Below, piece after piece: positions 52,275-61,466 of a stretch of DNA of 64,000 nt. Source of the DNA: Pseudomonas guariconensis (GTDB taxonomy: Bacteria > Pseudomonadota > Gammaproteobacteria > Pseudomonadales > Pseudomonadaceae); NCBI RefSeq assembly GCF_024127895.1, contig NZ_JAMYBK010000004.1, positions 62,001-126,000 of the forward strand, read 5' to 3'. The translations under genes and the position numbers were made by a program. Numbering within the stretch: the stretch's first letter is position 1; each line of letters begins with the position of its first letter. The notes beneath the pieces were generated by a model. That model was not told the DNA's origin. It did not search any database and saw only the letters and a program-made list of their open reading frames with translations.

Positions 52275-52829
52275 GTGGCATTTACCTGGGTTGATTGGGC
52301 GATCATCGCGATCATCGCCATTTCCTCACTGATCAGTCTCAAGCGCGGCTTCGTCAAGGAAGCCTTGTCCCTGCTCATCTGGATCATTGCCGGTGCGGTC
52401 GCCTGGATGTTCGGCGGGTCGCTGTCGCAGTACCTGGAAAGCTACATCCAGACACCCTCGGCGCGCATCATCGCCGGCTGTGCCATTCTTTTCGTCGCCA
52501 CCCTGCTGGTGGGGGCCATGATCAACTTCCTCATCGGCGAGCTGATCCGCGTGACCGGGCTGTCCGGCACCGATCGTTTCCTCGGCATGGCCTTCGGCGC
52601 CGCGCGGGGGGCCTTGCTGGTGGTGGTGGCCATCGGGCTGTTGAGCCTGGGGCCGGTACAACAGGACCCGTGGTGGCAGGAATCGCGCCTGATACCACAA
52701 TTTCTATTGGTCGCTGACTGGTCGAAGAACCTGATCCTGGGGTTCACCAGCCAGTGGATGTCCAGTGGGATCAGCGCACCGGCTGATCTTCCGTTCCAGG
52801 AACAGTTGCTCGGGCCCAGCAAGCCCTGA
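52275..52829 (+). CDS. cvpA: CvpA family membrane protein
   Basis: A 184-residue inner-membrane protein with about four transmembrane helices (roughly residues 5-22, 30-47, 62-85, 100-122). Named for its role in colicin V production in E. coli. It precedes purF, as widely conserved. Start is GTG; a TAAAAT -10-like element lies 33 nt upstream. Confidence 0.92.
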   Translation: MAFTWVDWAIIAIIAISSLISLKRGFVKEALSLLIWIIAGAVAWMFGGSLSQYLESYIQTPSARIIAGCAILFVATLLVGAMINFLIGELIRVTGLSGTDRFLGMAFGAARGALLVVVAIGLLSLGPVQQDPWWQESRLIPQFLLVADWSKNLILGFTSQWMSSGISAPADLPFQEQLLGPSKP

Positions 52830-52871
52830 GCGCTTTTCACTCAAGTTTCATCAAAGTAGGGGTTGCGTCGC

Positions 52872-54377
52872 ATGTGTGGCATCGTCGGTATCGTCGGTAA
52901 GTCGAACGTCAATCAGGCGCTGTATGACGCGCTAACCGTGCTCCAGCACCGCGGCCAGGACGCTGCCGGTATCGTGACCAGCCACGACGGCCGGTTATTC
53001 CTGCGCAAGGACAACGGCCTGGTGCGCGACGTCTTCCAGCAGCGCCACATGCAGCGCCTGGTCGGCCACATGGGCATCGGCCACGTGCGCTACCCGACCG
53101 CGGGCAGCTCCACCTCGGCCGAGGCCCAGCCGTTCTACGTCAACTCGCCCTATGGCATCACCCTGGCGCACAACGGCAACCTGACCAACGTCGAGCAGTT
53201 GGCCAAGGAGATCTACGAGTCGGACCTGCGCCACGTCAACACCAACTCCGACTCGGAAGTGCTGCTGAACGTGTTCGCCCATGAGCTGGCCGTGCGCGGC
53301 AAGCTGCAGCCGACCGAGGAAGACGTGTTCGCCGCGGTTTCCCACGTGCACAGCCGCTGTGTCGGTGGCTATGCCGTGGTGGCGATGATCACCGGCTACG
53401 GCATCGTCGGCTTCCGCGACCCCAATGGCATCCGCCCGATCGTCTTCGGCCAGCGCCACACCGACGAAGGCGTCGAGTACATGATCGCCTCGGAAAGCGT
53501 CGCACTGGACGTCCTCGGCTTCACCCTGATCCGCGACCTGGCGCCGGGCGAAGCGGTGTACATCACCGAGGAAGGGCAGATGCACACCCGCCAGTGCGCG
53601 AACAATCCGAAGCTTTCGCCGTGCATCTTCGAGCACGTCTACCTGGCCCGCCCGGACTCGATCATGGACGGCGTCTCGGTGTACAAGGCGCGCCTGCGCA
53701 TGGGCGAGAAGCTGGCCGAGAAGATCCGCCGCGAGCGTCCGGACCACGACATCGACGTGGTCATCCCGATCCCCGACACCAGCCGCACCGCGGCGCTGGA
53801 GCTGGCCAACCACCTGGGCGTCAAGTTCCGCGAAGGTTTCGTCAAGAACCGCTACATCGGCCGTACCTTCATCATGCCCGGCCAGGCCGCGCGCAAGAAG
53901 TCCGTACGCCAGAAGCTCAATGCCATCGAGCTGGAGTTCCGCGGCAAGAACGTGATGCTGGTGGACGACTCGATCGTGCGCGGCACCACCTGCAAGCAGA
54001 TCATCCAGATGGCCCGCGAAGCCGGGGCGAAGAACGTCTACTTCTGCTCCGCGGCCCCTGCGGTGCGTTACCCCAACGTCTACGGCATCGACATGCCGAG
54101 CGCTCACGAACTGATCGCCCACAACCGTACCACCGACCAGGTGGCCGAGTTGATCGGCGCCGACTGGCTGGTCTACCAGGACCTGCCTGACCTGATCGAA
54201 TCGGTCGGGGGCGGCAAGATCAAGATCGAGCATTTCGATTGCGCGGTGTTCGACGGTGAATACGTCACCGGCGACATCGACGAAGCCTACCTGGAGCGCA
54301 TCGAGCAATCGCGCAACGACGCGGCCAAGGTGAAGAACCAGGCCGTCAGCGCGATCATCGACCTCTACAACAACTGA
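52872..54377 (+). CDS. purF: Amidophosphoribosyltransferase PurF
   Basis: First committed step of purine synthesis: PRPP plus Gln to phosphoribosylamine. The 501-residue protein starts MCGIVGIVG with the N-terminal nucleophile Cys2 exposed after Met removal. The PRPP loop is [13 protein letters not shown] near residue 362. There is no propeptide. An in-frame ATG three codons upstream would bury Cys2 and is rejected. Confidence 0.97.
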   Translation: MCGIVGIVGKSNVNQALYDALTVLQHRGQDAAGIVTSHDGRLFLRKDNGLVRDVFQQRHMQRLVGHMGIGHVRYPTAGSSTSAEAQPFYVNSPYGITLAHNGNLTNVEQLAKEIYESDLRHVNTNSDSEVLLNVFAHELAVRGKLQPTEEDVFAAVSHVHSRCVGGYAVVAMITGYGIVGFRDPNGIRPIVFGQRHTDEGVEYMIASESVALDVLGFTLIRDLAPGEAVYITEEGQMHTRQCANNPKLSPCIFEHVYLARPDSIMDGVSVYKARLRMGEKLAEKIRRERPDHDIDVVIPIPDTSRTAALELANHLGVKFREGFVKNRYIGRTFIMPGQAARKKSVRQKLNAIELEFRGKNVMLVDDSIVRGTTCKQIIQMAREAGAKNVYFCSAAPAVRYPNVYGIDMPSAHELIAHNRTTDQVAELIGADWLVYQDLPDLIESVGGGKIKIEHFDCAVFDGEYVTGDIDEAYLERIEQSRNDAAKVKNQAVSAIIDLYNN

Positions 54378-54392
54378 TTTGGGAGCGACGGC

Positions 54393-55604
54393 ATGACGGA
54401 TCAATGGGATGCCGGGCGACTGGACAGCGACCTCGAGGGTGTCGGTTTCGACACCCTGGCGGTGCGCGCCGGTCAGAACCGTACACCGGAGGCAGAGCAC
54501 AGCGAAGCGCTGTTCCTGACCTCCAGCTATGTCTTCCGCACCGCCGCCGATGCGGCCGCGCGCTTTGCTGGCGAGACGCCGGGCAACGTCTACTCGCGCT
54601 ACACCAACCCGTCCGTGCGCGTCTTCGAGGAGCGCCTGGCGGCGATGGAAGGCGCCGAGCAGGCCGTGGGCACCTCCACCGGCATGGCGGCGATCCTTGC
54701 CGTGGTCATGTCGCTGTGCAGCGCCGGCGACCATGTGTTGGTGTCGCAGAGCGTGTTCGGTTCGACCATCAGCCTGTTCGAGAAGTACTTCAAGCGTTTC
54801 GGCGTGCAGGTGGACTACGTGCCACTGGTCGACCTGGCCGGTTGGGAAAAGGCCATCAAGGCCAATACCAAGCTGCTGATCGTCGAGTCGCCATCCAACC
54901 CGCTGGCGGAACTGGTGGATATCGCCGCGCTGGCCGAGATCGCCCACGCCCGCGGCGCCATGCTGGTGGTGGACAACTGCTTCAGTACCCCGGCGCTGCA
55001 GCAGCCGCTCAAGCTCGGCGCTGACATCGTGTTCCACTCGGCGACCAAGTTCATCGACGGCCAGGGCCGTTGCATGGGCGGCGTGGTGGCCGGGCGCAGC
55101 GAGCAGATGAAAGAAGTGGTGGGCTTCCTGCGTACCGCAGGGCCGACCCTCAGCCCATTCAACGCCTGGATCTTCACCAAGGGCCTGGAAACCCTCAAGC
55201 TGCGTATGCGTGCGCACTGCGAAAGCGCCCAGGCGCTCGCCGAATGGCTGGAGCAGCAGGAGGGCGTGGAGAAGGTCCATTACGCCGGCCTGCCAAGCCA
55301 CCCGCAGCACGAACTGGCCAAGCGCCAGATGAGCGGCTTCGGCGCGGTGGTGAGCTTCGAGGTCAAGGGCGGCAAGGAGGGCGCCTGGCGCTTCATCGAC
55401 GCCACCCGGATGATCTCCATCACCACCAACCTGGGTGACAGCAAGACCACCATCGCCCACCCGGCCAGCACCTCCCACGGTCGCCTGACACCGCAGGAGC
55501 GTGAGGCGGCGGGTATCCGCGACAGCCTGATCCGCGTTGCCGTCGGCCTGGAAGACGTCGCCGACCTGCAAGCCGACCTGGCGCGTGGGCTGGCGGCGCT
55601 GTGA
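54393..55604 (+). CDS. metZ: O-succinylhomoserine sulfhydrylase MetZ
   Basis: PLP enzyme of the Cys/Met metabolism family making homocysteine directly from O-succinylhomoserine and sulfide (403 residues). PLP Lys in [12 protein letters not shown] near residue 214; [15 protein letters not shown] and [12 protein letters not shown] are characteristic. Position after purF is conserved in pseudomonads. Stop overlaps the next GTG. Confidence 0.94.
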   Translation: MTDQWDAGRLDSDLEGVGFDTLAVRAGQNRTPEAEHSEALFLTSSYVFRTAADAAARFAGETPGNVYSRYTNPSVRVFEERLAAMEGAEQAVGTSTGMAAILAVVMSLCSAGDHVLVSQSVFGSTISLFEKYFKRFGVQVDYVPLVDLAGWEKAIKANTKLLIVESPSNPLAELVDIAALAEIAHARGAMLVVDNCFSTPALQQPLKLGADIVFHSATKFIDGQGRCMGGVVAGRSEQMKEVVGFLRTAGPTLSPFNAWIFTKGLETLKLRMRAHCESAQALAEWLEQQEGVEKVHYAGLPSHPQHELAKRQMSGFGAVVSFEVKGGKEGAWRFIDATRMISITTNLGDSKTTIAHPASTSHGRLTPQEREAAGIRDSLIRVAVGLEDVADLQADLARGLAAL

Positions 55605-56374
55605 TCGACTGGAAGGGCGGCGAACCGGACCATAACGGTCGGGTAGCCCTGGTCACCGGTGCCGCGCGCGGCATTGGCCTGGGCATCGCCGCCTGGCTGA
55701 TCTGCGAAGGTTGGCAGGTGGTGCTCAGCGACCTGGATCGCCAGCGTGGCGCGAAGGTGGCCAAGGCCCTTGGCGACAACGCCTGGTTCGTGACCATGGA
55801 CGTCGCAGACGAGGCCCAGGTCAGTGCCGGCGTGGCCGAGGTGCTGGGGCAGTTCGGCCGCCTGGATGCGCTGGTGTGCAACGCGGCGATCGCCAATCCG
55901 CACAACCAGACGCTCGAAAGCCTGTCGCTGGCCCAGTGGAACCGGGTGCTGGCGGTCAATCTCAGCGGCCCGATGCTGTTGGCCAAGCACTGTGCGCCGT
56001 ATTTGCGCGCCCATGGCGGGGCCATCGTCAACCTTGCCTCGACCCGTGCCAGGCAATCGGAGCCGGACACCGAGGCCTATGCCGCGAGCAAGGGTGGCCT
56101 GGTGGCGCTGACCCATGCCCTGGCCATGAGCCTGGGCCCGGAGATTCGCGTCAACGCCGTCAGCCCGGGTTGGATCGATGCACGCGACCCTGCCGAGCGG
56201 CGCGCCGAACCCTTGAGCGAGGCCGACCATGCCCAGCATCCAGCGGGCAGGGTAGGGACCGTGGAAGACGTCGCTGCCCTGGTGGCCTGGCTGCTGTCGC
56301 GCCAGGCGGGGTTCGTCACCGGCCAGGAGTTCGTGGTCGATGGCGGCATGACGCGCAAGATGATCTATAGCTGA
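55601..56374 (+). CDS. SDR-family oxidoreductase
   Basis: A 257-residue classical short-chain dehydrogenase. Cofactor motif [10 protein letters not shown] (about residues 20-29), NAAI, catalytic Ser in LASTRAR and YAASKGG (Tyr and Lys). The substrate is unknown. It starts on a GTG inside the metZ stop, so it is coupled to metZ, and a terminator ends the run. Confidence 0.88.
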   Translation: MIDWKGGEPDHNGRVALVTGAARGIGLGIAAWLICEGWQVVLSDLDRQRGAKVAKALGDNAWFVTMDVADEAQVSAGVAEVLGQFGRLDALVCNAAIANPHNQTLESLSLAQWNRVLAVNLSGPMLLAKHCAPYLRAHGGAIVNLASTRARQSEPDTEAYAASKGGLVALTHALAMSLGPEIRVNAVSPGWIDARDPAERRAEPLSEADHAQHPAGRVGTVEDVAALVAWLLSRQAGFVTGQEFVVDGGMTRKMIYS

Positions 56375-56387
56375 GCCAAGCGGCAAG

Positions 56388-56411
56388 AAGGGACCGAGAA
56401 GGTCCCTTTTT
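56388..56411 (+). terminator. Terminator after the SDR gene
   Basis: AAGGGACC / GGTCCCTT with a GAGAA loop, then a T-run. The next 100 bp contain only GCTTGCTGC-type repeats and a poly-A stretch before the tRNA promoter. Confidence 0.9.
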
Positions 56412-56513
56412 CGTTTTTATGGATCTAGCATCGACGGGGAGGGCAGCGGGCTTTTTCTTGCCGCTTGCTGCTCGACGCTTGCTGCTTGTTTGAAAAAAAA
56501 TTCAATGGGGCTA

Positions 56514-56542
56514 TTGACTTAGCTCCGGTACCTGCGTAAATT
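56514..56542 (+). promoter_or_regulatory. Promoter of the Val/Asp tRNA array
   Basis: TTGACT, 17-nt spacer, TAAATT, with an A-tract immediately upstream that could act as an UP element. Confidence 0.78.
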
Positions 56543-56572
56543 TCGCGGCCTCAGCGAAGCAAACGCACCAAC

Positions 56573-56648
56573 GGGTGGTTAGCTCAGCCGGGAGAGCATC
56601 TGCCTTACAAGCAGAGGGTCGGCGGTTCGATCCCGTCACCACCCACCA
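56573..56648 (+). tRNA. tRNA-Val(TAC)
   Basis: 76 nt, GGGTGGTT...ACCACCCACCA, anticodon TAC in GCCTTACAAGC, encoded CCA. Confidence 0.97.
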
Positions 56649-56727
56649 CTTCCTGAGATTGTTCCTGACCCAGGCCGATTCGTACGATGAAGCCAATTGA
56701 GAGGAACCGGACGCAAGTCCACAATGC

Positions 56728-56804
56728 GCAGCGGTAGTTCAGTCGGTTAGAATACCGGCCTGTCACGCCGGGGGTCGCGGGTTCGAGTCCCGTCCGCTGC
56801 GCCA
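56728..56804 (+). tRNA. tRNA-Asp(GTC), copy 1
   Basis: 77 nt, GCAGCGGTAG...CCGCTGCGCCA, anticodon GTC in GCCTGTCACGC, encoded CCA. Confidence 0.97.
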
Positions 56805-56906
56805 CTTTTCTTCAGATGGGTGCTGGTCACCGGTCTGGGGTCTGAAGAACCGGCAAGGTCTTCAGGCCAGATCCCAGTTTCAATCAGGCGCAAGCCTGAA
56901 CGATAC

Positions 56907-56983
56907 GCAGCGGTAGTTCAGTCGGTTAGAATACCGGCCTGTCACGCCGGGGGTCGCGGGTTCGAGTCCCGTCCGCTGCGCCA
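56907..56983 (+). tRNA. tRNA-Asp(GTC), copy 2
   Basis: Identical to copy 1. The upstream spacer (AGATCCCAGTTTCAATCAGG) recurs before copy 3, so the duplicated unit includes it. Confidence 0.97.
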
Positions 56984-57024
56984 TCTTCGCTTCGAGGCCC
57001 TTGAACTTCTCGAAGCAACACAAG

Positions 57025-57049
57025 AAGCGATCGAGCATCGCTTTTTTTG
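57025..57049 (+). terminator. Internal terminator-like hairpin between tRNA-Asp 2 and 3
   Basis: AAGCGAT / ATCGCTT with a CGAGC loop followed by T-rich sequence (seven Ts). Confidence 0.75.
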
Positions 57050-57121
57050 TGCCTGCCTTTTGTGCGATCGCCGCTGGAAGGTCAGATCCCAGTTTCAATC
57101 AGGCGCAGGCCTGAGCGATAC

Positions 57122-57198
57122 GCAGCGGTAGTTCAGTCGGTTAGAATACCGGCCTGTCACGCCGGGGGTCGCGGGTTCGAGTCCCGTCCGCTGCGCCA
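57122..57198 (+). tRNA. tRNA-Asp(GTC), copy 3
   Basis: Identical to copies 1 and 2, 215 bp after copy 2. Confidence 0.97.
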
Positions 57199-57239
57199 TC
57201 TTCGCCTCGAGGTCCCTTGAACACCTCGAAGCTCGCCAG

Positions 57240-57265
57240 AAAGCGACCTCAGGGTCGCTTTTTTG
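57240..57265 (+). terminator. Terminator of the Val/Asp tRNA array
   Basis: AAGCGACC / GGTCGCTT around a TCAG loop followed by a T-run. Confidence 0.9.
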
Positions 57266-57398
57266 CTTTCCGAGGCAGCTTCCACTGGCTACCTGACGAG
57301 CGATCATGAATTTTGCCTGGTGAGACGAGCGTCGCGGTTTCAGTGATGCGCCAGGTGTTGCACAATAAGCACCGTTTGTCCTACCCCCGGAATCCACG

Positions 57399-58319
57399 AT
57401 GTCCAGATCATCCGTCTTCGGTGCGCTCGGGCTGGCCCTTGTGCTGGCGGGCGTATCCGGTTGTTCCTCGAAGAAACCCGCAGTCTACGAGCACGAGAAC
57501 TTCGACGACTCGGGCACCTTCTCGCGCAGCTTCCCGGTCAGCGAGGCCGGCTCCTGCGAGGCGGCCCGGCGTGCCCTGCTGAGCCAGGGCTACATCATCA
57601 CCAGCAGTGGCGCCAACCAGGTCAACGGCAACAAGAGCTTCCAGCAGAACAGCGAGAACCACCTGCAGATCAGCTTCAACGTCACCTGCGCCCCCGACAG
57701 CAACGACGAGCAGGGTTCGACCATGTTCGCCAACGCGCTGCAGGACCGCTACACCCTGAAAAAATCCAATACCTCGGCCAGCCTGGGCGTAGGTGTGCTC
57801 GGTTCGGTGTCGATGCCGATCGGCTCGACCGACGACTCCATGGTCAAGGTGGCCAGCGAGACGGTGACGGCACCGCAGTTCTACGATCGCTATTTCGCCC
57901 TGGTGGAGAGCTACCTGCCCAAACCCAAACTGGCGAAGAAGGCAAAGCCCAAGGCCGAGGCGCCCAAGGCCGAGAAGCCGGCTGCCGACCTTGGCTTGCC
58001 GGAGCAGGTGCAGGCCCCGGTTGCCCCGCCGGCGGCCATGCCGGTGGCAGCCCAGGCTGTCCCCTCGGCACCAGCCGCACCTTCCCTGGCCGAGCCAGCG
58101 CCTGCCCAGCCCAGCGCGAGCGAGGCCGTGGAACCTGGCGCGGCTGAAGCACAGGCCGCGGCGCCGGCCAGCGAGGTGCCGACGGCGCCCACGGTGGACG
58201 ACAGCCAAGGCTCCCAGCCGATAGCACCCCCCAGCGATCCGGCGCCGATCCAGGTGCAGCAGGAGCTGCCGGCAACCGAGGCGGAACCCGCCCCGCAAGC
58301 CTCGCCTGAGCCCCTGTAG
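57399..58319 (+). CDS. DUF2242 lipoprotein
   Basis: A 306-residue predicted lipoprotein: signal with lipobox ending at Cys22 (AGVSGC). The conserved domain (about residues 30-170) contains YEHENFDDSGTFSR, CEAARRALLSQGYIIT and a Gly/Ser-rich strand pair. The C-terminal third is an Ala/Pro/Glu-rich low-complexity tail preceded by a Lys-rich helix. Function unknown; probably envelope-associated. Confidence 0.82.
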   Translation: MSRSSVFGALGLALVLAGVSGCSSKKPAVYEHENFDDSGTFSRSFPVSEAGSCEAARRALLSQGYIITSSGANQVNGNKSFQQNSENHLQISFNVTCAPDSNDEQGSTMFANALQDRYTLKKSNTSASLGVGVLGSVSMPIGSTDDSMVKVASETVTAPQFYDRYFALVESYLPKPKLAKKAKPKAEAPKAEKPAADLGLPEQVQAPVAPPAAMPVAAQAVPSAPAAPSLAEPAPAQPSASEAVEPGAAEAQAAAPASEVPTAPTVDDSQGSQPIAPPSDPAPIQVQQELPATEAEPAPQASPEPL

Positions 58320-58471
58320 CGGCGCTCATCCGCTGTTACAGGTGCGATGGGATAACTTCCAGGAGGCCTGCTACGTTTACCACTCATGGAGTTGTCATGA
58401 TTCCTTCACCTGGCCAGCCTAGGGTGGCGGCATGACCCGAGAGTGCAAACGAGTGAAGAGGACGCAGGCCT

Positions 58472-58558
58472 ATGGATGAGTATCAGGAAGAGCTGCTCGA
58501 AGACCAGGCATACCAACTGGATACCCCCGAGCCGGCGGACGACGCCACCGAGCTCTAA
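58472..58558 (+). CDS. 28-residue acidic micro-ORF
   Basis: ATG to TAA encodes a small acidic peptide beginning MDEYQEELLEDQAYQ and ending DDATEL, preceded by GAAGAGGA at a workable distance. It has no Cys, no hydrophobic segment and no known domain. Its stop codon overlaps that of the convergent AraC gene. Coding is supported only by composition and ribosome site. Confidence 0.4.
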   Translation: MDEYQEELLEDQAYQLDTPEPADDATEL

Positions 58559-59598
58559 GTGCCCGCCCGCCGCTGGTTGCGGCGAAACGCCCCCGGCGTC
58601 AGGCCGGTCCAGCGCTTGAAGGCGCGCTGGAAGGCCTCTGCCGAGGCGAACCCCAACAGATAGGCGATCTCGCCAAAGGCCAGCTCCGTATCGCGGATGT
58701 AGGTCTCGGCCAGGTCGCGTCGCGTGTCGTTGAGCAGGTCGCGAAAGCGGGTGCCTTCCTCGGCCAGCTTGCGGCGCAAGGTCCAGCTCGGTAACTGCAG
58801 GCGCTGCGCCACTTCTTCCAGGCTCGGTTCCCGCCCGCCGTTGAGCAAGGGGCCGAGCAGGTGGGTGATGCGTTCGCCCAGGCTGCGGATGCGGGTGCGC
58901 TGGGCCAGTTCCGCTTCGCACAGCTGCAACAGGTGCTGCCACGTGCTTGGGCAATGCTGCGGGTTGGCGCGTTCCAGGGTGGCCCGGCTCAGGCGCAGTT
59001 GGTTGTTGGCGGCGCCGAACTGCACCGGCGCGCAGCACAGGGCCTGGTACTGGGCGGCATAGGCGGGCGCCTCGAACTCGATTTCCATGCGCTCGGCCTG
59101 CACCGGCACGCCGGCCAGGCCCGACAGTTGCGCCAGCCAGCCGGCCAGCAGCGAGTCGACCACGAAGCGGTTGTAGGCGTTGTAGGGGCTGATGGAATAA
59201 AAGCGCAGCCAGGCGCCCTGGGCGTCTTCGATGAAGCTCGAACGGCCCCGATAGTTGGCCGCGTACAGCGGCTCGAAGCGCAGCAGGGTGCGTGCCGCCT
59301 CGCCCAGGCAGGGCGCCTGGGCCGCGGTGACGCCGGCAAGGCCGGCTTGGGCCAGGCGGCTCAGGCTGCCCATGCGTAGCCCCAGGGCCGGATCGCCACA
59401 GCGCTCGATGGCGGCATGGCCCAGGTGCATGTAGCGCGGGATCGACAGGCGTGCGCCGGCCTCGCCCAGGCGCGCGGCATCCAGCCCATAGCGGAGCAGC
59501 AAGGGCGCCGGGTCGTGGCCGAGCTGGCGCAGCGCCTCGTCCAAGGGCTGGACGAAGCCTACCGAGAGGTCACCCAGGCGTACGCGGGGGCGTGGCAT
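58555..59598 (-). CDS. AraC-family regulator (OruR/ArgR-like layout)
   Basis: A 347-residue regulator. The N-terminal Arabinose_bd-type domain (about residues 15-200) carries the GDPALGLRMG motif; the C-terminal double helix-turn-helix (about 240-340) ends in LGFASAEAFQRAFKRWTGLTPGAFRR. ORF extensions upstream are unconserved, so MPRPRVRLGDL was taken as the start. It lies 4 bp after the nitrilase-like gene, probably in one transcript. Confidence 0.88.
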   Translation of the reverse strand: MPRPRVRLGDLSVGFVQPLDEALRQLGHDPAPLLLRYGLDAARLGEAGARLSIPRYMHLGHAAIERCGDPALGLRMGSLSRLAQAGLAGVTAAQAPCLGEAARTLLRFEPLYAANYRGRSSFIEDAQGAWLRFYSISPYNAYNRFVVDSLLAGWLAQLSGLAGVPVQAERMEIEFEAPAYAAQYQALCCAPVQFGAANNQLRLSRATLERANPQHCPSTWQHLLQLCEAELAQRTRIRSLGERITHLLGPLLNGGREPSLEEVAQRLQLPSWTLRRKLAEEGTRFRDLLNDTRRDLAETYIRDTELAFGEIAYLLGFASAEAFQRAFKRWTGLTPGAFRRNQRRAGT

Positions 59599-59602
59599 CG
59601 CG

Positions 59603-60724
59603 TCACAGCCACAGGTTGAGCAGGCGGGCGCCGTGGCTCGGGTTGCCGGCCAACTGCTCGCCGGCACGGTTGGCAAAGCCCTGCCCATCGCTGCCCAGCT
59701 CCCAGAACTGGCCACGCAGGAACACGCTCATGCTGGTGGCCCCGGCATGGGTGGCGCCCAGGGTCAATTGCTGCCAGGCCGTCTGCTCGCTGACCTCGCC
59801 GCGCTGCAACGGCAGCTCGGCCGCGGCTCGCTGGTGGCGATTACCACGCCAGGGGGCGCTCCAGCTGTCCTTGCCACTGAGGAATGCCGGGTTGGCGATC
59901 AGCTCCACCGACTGACGGGCCAACTGCCGATGGTTTTCTGGATACCAGCTGTCGCTGCCCACCAGCACGCCGAGACGCCCTGCGGGGGTCTGCAGCACTT
60001 GCAGGGGATGCTGGCGTCCGTCCTGGACATAGCGGCGCATCTCGCTGTCCGGGTACTGCTGGCGCTGCGGCTGGCCGAGCACCGAGCCGTCGCCGGCGAA
60101 GACCAGGCTGCTGTTGAACAACGGGCCTCTGCCGGTGCGCAGCACGCCGTGTTCGACATGGGGGGCGGGCAGCACGATGGAGCCGGCCACCAACGTCACG
60201 CCGAATTCCTTGGCCAGGCCGCCGAACAACTGCTGGTAGTCGGCGGCCATCTGCTGCGCCTTCATGCGCAGGTGGGCGTCGGCGCGGCGGTCGTCACCGG
60301 TGGCGCCGAGCATGGCCAGGCCGTAGCGCAGCGGGTTGCTCAGCTCCAGCCACTGCCACGCCTCGCGGCGCTGGGTGACCTGGTACAGCTCGTTCTTCTC
60401 GCCCCGGGCCCACAGCCAGGTGCCGATATGCTCCGGCAACACCACCACGGTGCGCGGGCCGACCAGCCCCAGGGCGCGGGCCTGTTCCAGGTAGGCGGAA
60501 AGCTTGCGGTGCAGGCGTTGCAGGTTCTGGTAGTCGCTGGGGTAGAGCAACGGCTCGATGCCCAGCAGGTTGCCCTGTTCGCCCGGCACCCCGTGGTTGA
60601 GCGCCAGCTCGATGCGCAGGTCGGAAAGGTAATGGCCTTCCGGGCGTTGCTGGGTCCAGAAACCATAGCCGCAGAGGGCGGCGATCATCACCAGCGCCAG
60701 GGCGCCTGCCAGGAGTTTTCGCAT
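59603..60724 (-). CDS. Membrane-anchored nitrilase-fold protein lacking the catalytic Cys
   Basis: A 373-residue protein with an N-terminal signal anchor (about residues 5-23) and a carbon-nitrogen hydrolase domain resembling the periplasmic domain of apolipoprotein N-acyltransferase. The first catalytic Glu is present in VVLPEHIGTWLW. The segment normally GVxICYD reads GVLVGSDSWYPE: Gly stands where the nucleophilic Cys belongs. Amidase or acyltransferase activity is therefore doubtful. Upstream of the araC gene on the same strand. Confidence 0.75.
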   Translation of the reverse strand: MRKLLAGALALVMIAALCGYGFWTQQRPEGHYLSDLRIELALNHGVPGEQGNLLGIEPLLYPSDYQNLQRLHRKLSAYLEQARALGLVGPRTVVVLPEHIGTWLWARGEKNELYQVTQRREAWQWLELSNPLRYGLAMLGATGDDRRADAHLRMKAQQMAADYQQLFGGLAKEFGVTLVAGSIVLPAPHVEHGVLRTGRGPLFNSSLVFAGDGSVLGQPQRQQYPDSEMRRYVQDGRQHPLQVLQTPAGRLGVLVGSDSWYPENHRQLARQSVELIANPAFLSGKDSWSAPWRGNRHQRAAAELPLQRGEVSEQTAWQQLTLGATHAGATSMSVFLRGQFWELGSDGQGFANRAGEQLAGNPSHGARLLNLWL

Positions 60725-60996
60725 GAAGCTTTAGTTTTCGCTGGGAACGGGAATGGCCACGTGGAAAATCGAACGGATACTGGGCATTTTTCCACGAAAC
60801 CTCGGGCGCTCGATGCATTGAATCTCGAACGATGGCCCTGTTCAACACCTGAAAACGACTGATGCACCAGGGGCTGCAGGGTTACGGAAGGGTAAAGGAT
60901 AAGCCTGGTCGATGATAGGGTTTGGACCTGGGTCAATGCCAGTGGCCTGGGCGCTTAAAAGGCTGGAGTGGGCGGCTTGCACTCGCACCGCAGGGT

Positions 60997-61348
60997 TCAG
61001 CTAAGGATGAAGGCCAGCAGGTCGGCGTTTATCTCGTCGGCGTTAGTGGTCGGCATGTCGTGGGGAAGCCGGCGTAGGTCTTGAGTGTGCCGTTACGCAG
61101 CAGCTTGGCGCAGAGCGGGCCTGAGTTGTCATAGGGCACGATCTGGTCGTCATCGCCATGCATCACCAGCACCGGCACCGTCACGCTTTTCAGGCTTTCG
61201 GTGAAGTCGGTCTGGGAGAAGGCGACGATCCCGTCGTAGTGCGCGATGGCACAGCCCATCATGCCCTGGCGCCGCCAGTTGAGGATCACGCCCTGGTCCG
61301 CTTTGGCGCCTGGGCGGTTATAGCCATGGAACGGGCGACCACAGCCTT
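60997..61348 (-). pseudogene. Truncated and frameshifted alpha/beta hydrolase (non-haem haloperoxidase-like)
   Basis: Reads RPFHGYNRPGAKADQGV, then VLVMHGDDDQIVPYDNSGPL, then LKTYAGFP, the C-terminal 40 percent of a chloroperoxidase-type hydrolase with the acid Asp. After GFP a missing C shifts the frame; restoring it continues HDMPTTNADEINADLLAFILS to a stop. The N-terminal part with the nucleophile Ser is gone. The 270 bp between this remnant and the nitrilase-like gene contain nothing I can assign. Confidence 0.85.
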
Positions 61349-61413
61349 GTTATGAGCTAAGTGCAACGGGTCGGGGGGGGGGCTTCAGCCACTTCGCCCC
61401 TTGGCTCTGCAGG

Positions 61414-61444
61414 ACTCCAGGATTAAAGTGCACTTTAAGGTCAA
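61414..61444 (-). promoter_or_regulatory. MerR-type promoter with 19-bp spacer and dyad
   Basis: On the minus strand TTGACC, a 19-nt spacer containing the perfect palindrome TTAAAGTGCACTTTAA, and TGGAGT. An overlong spacer with the operator inside it is the hallmark of promoters twisted into shape by MerR activators. It faces the haloperoxidase remnant and starts 22 bp before the merR gene. Confidence 0.8.
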
Positions 61445-61466
61445 TCCATTTCAGAAGGTGTGTCCC

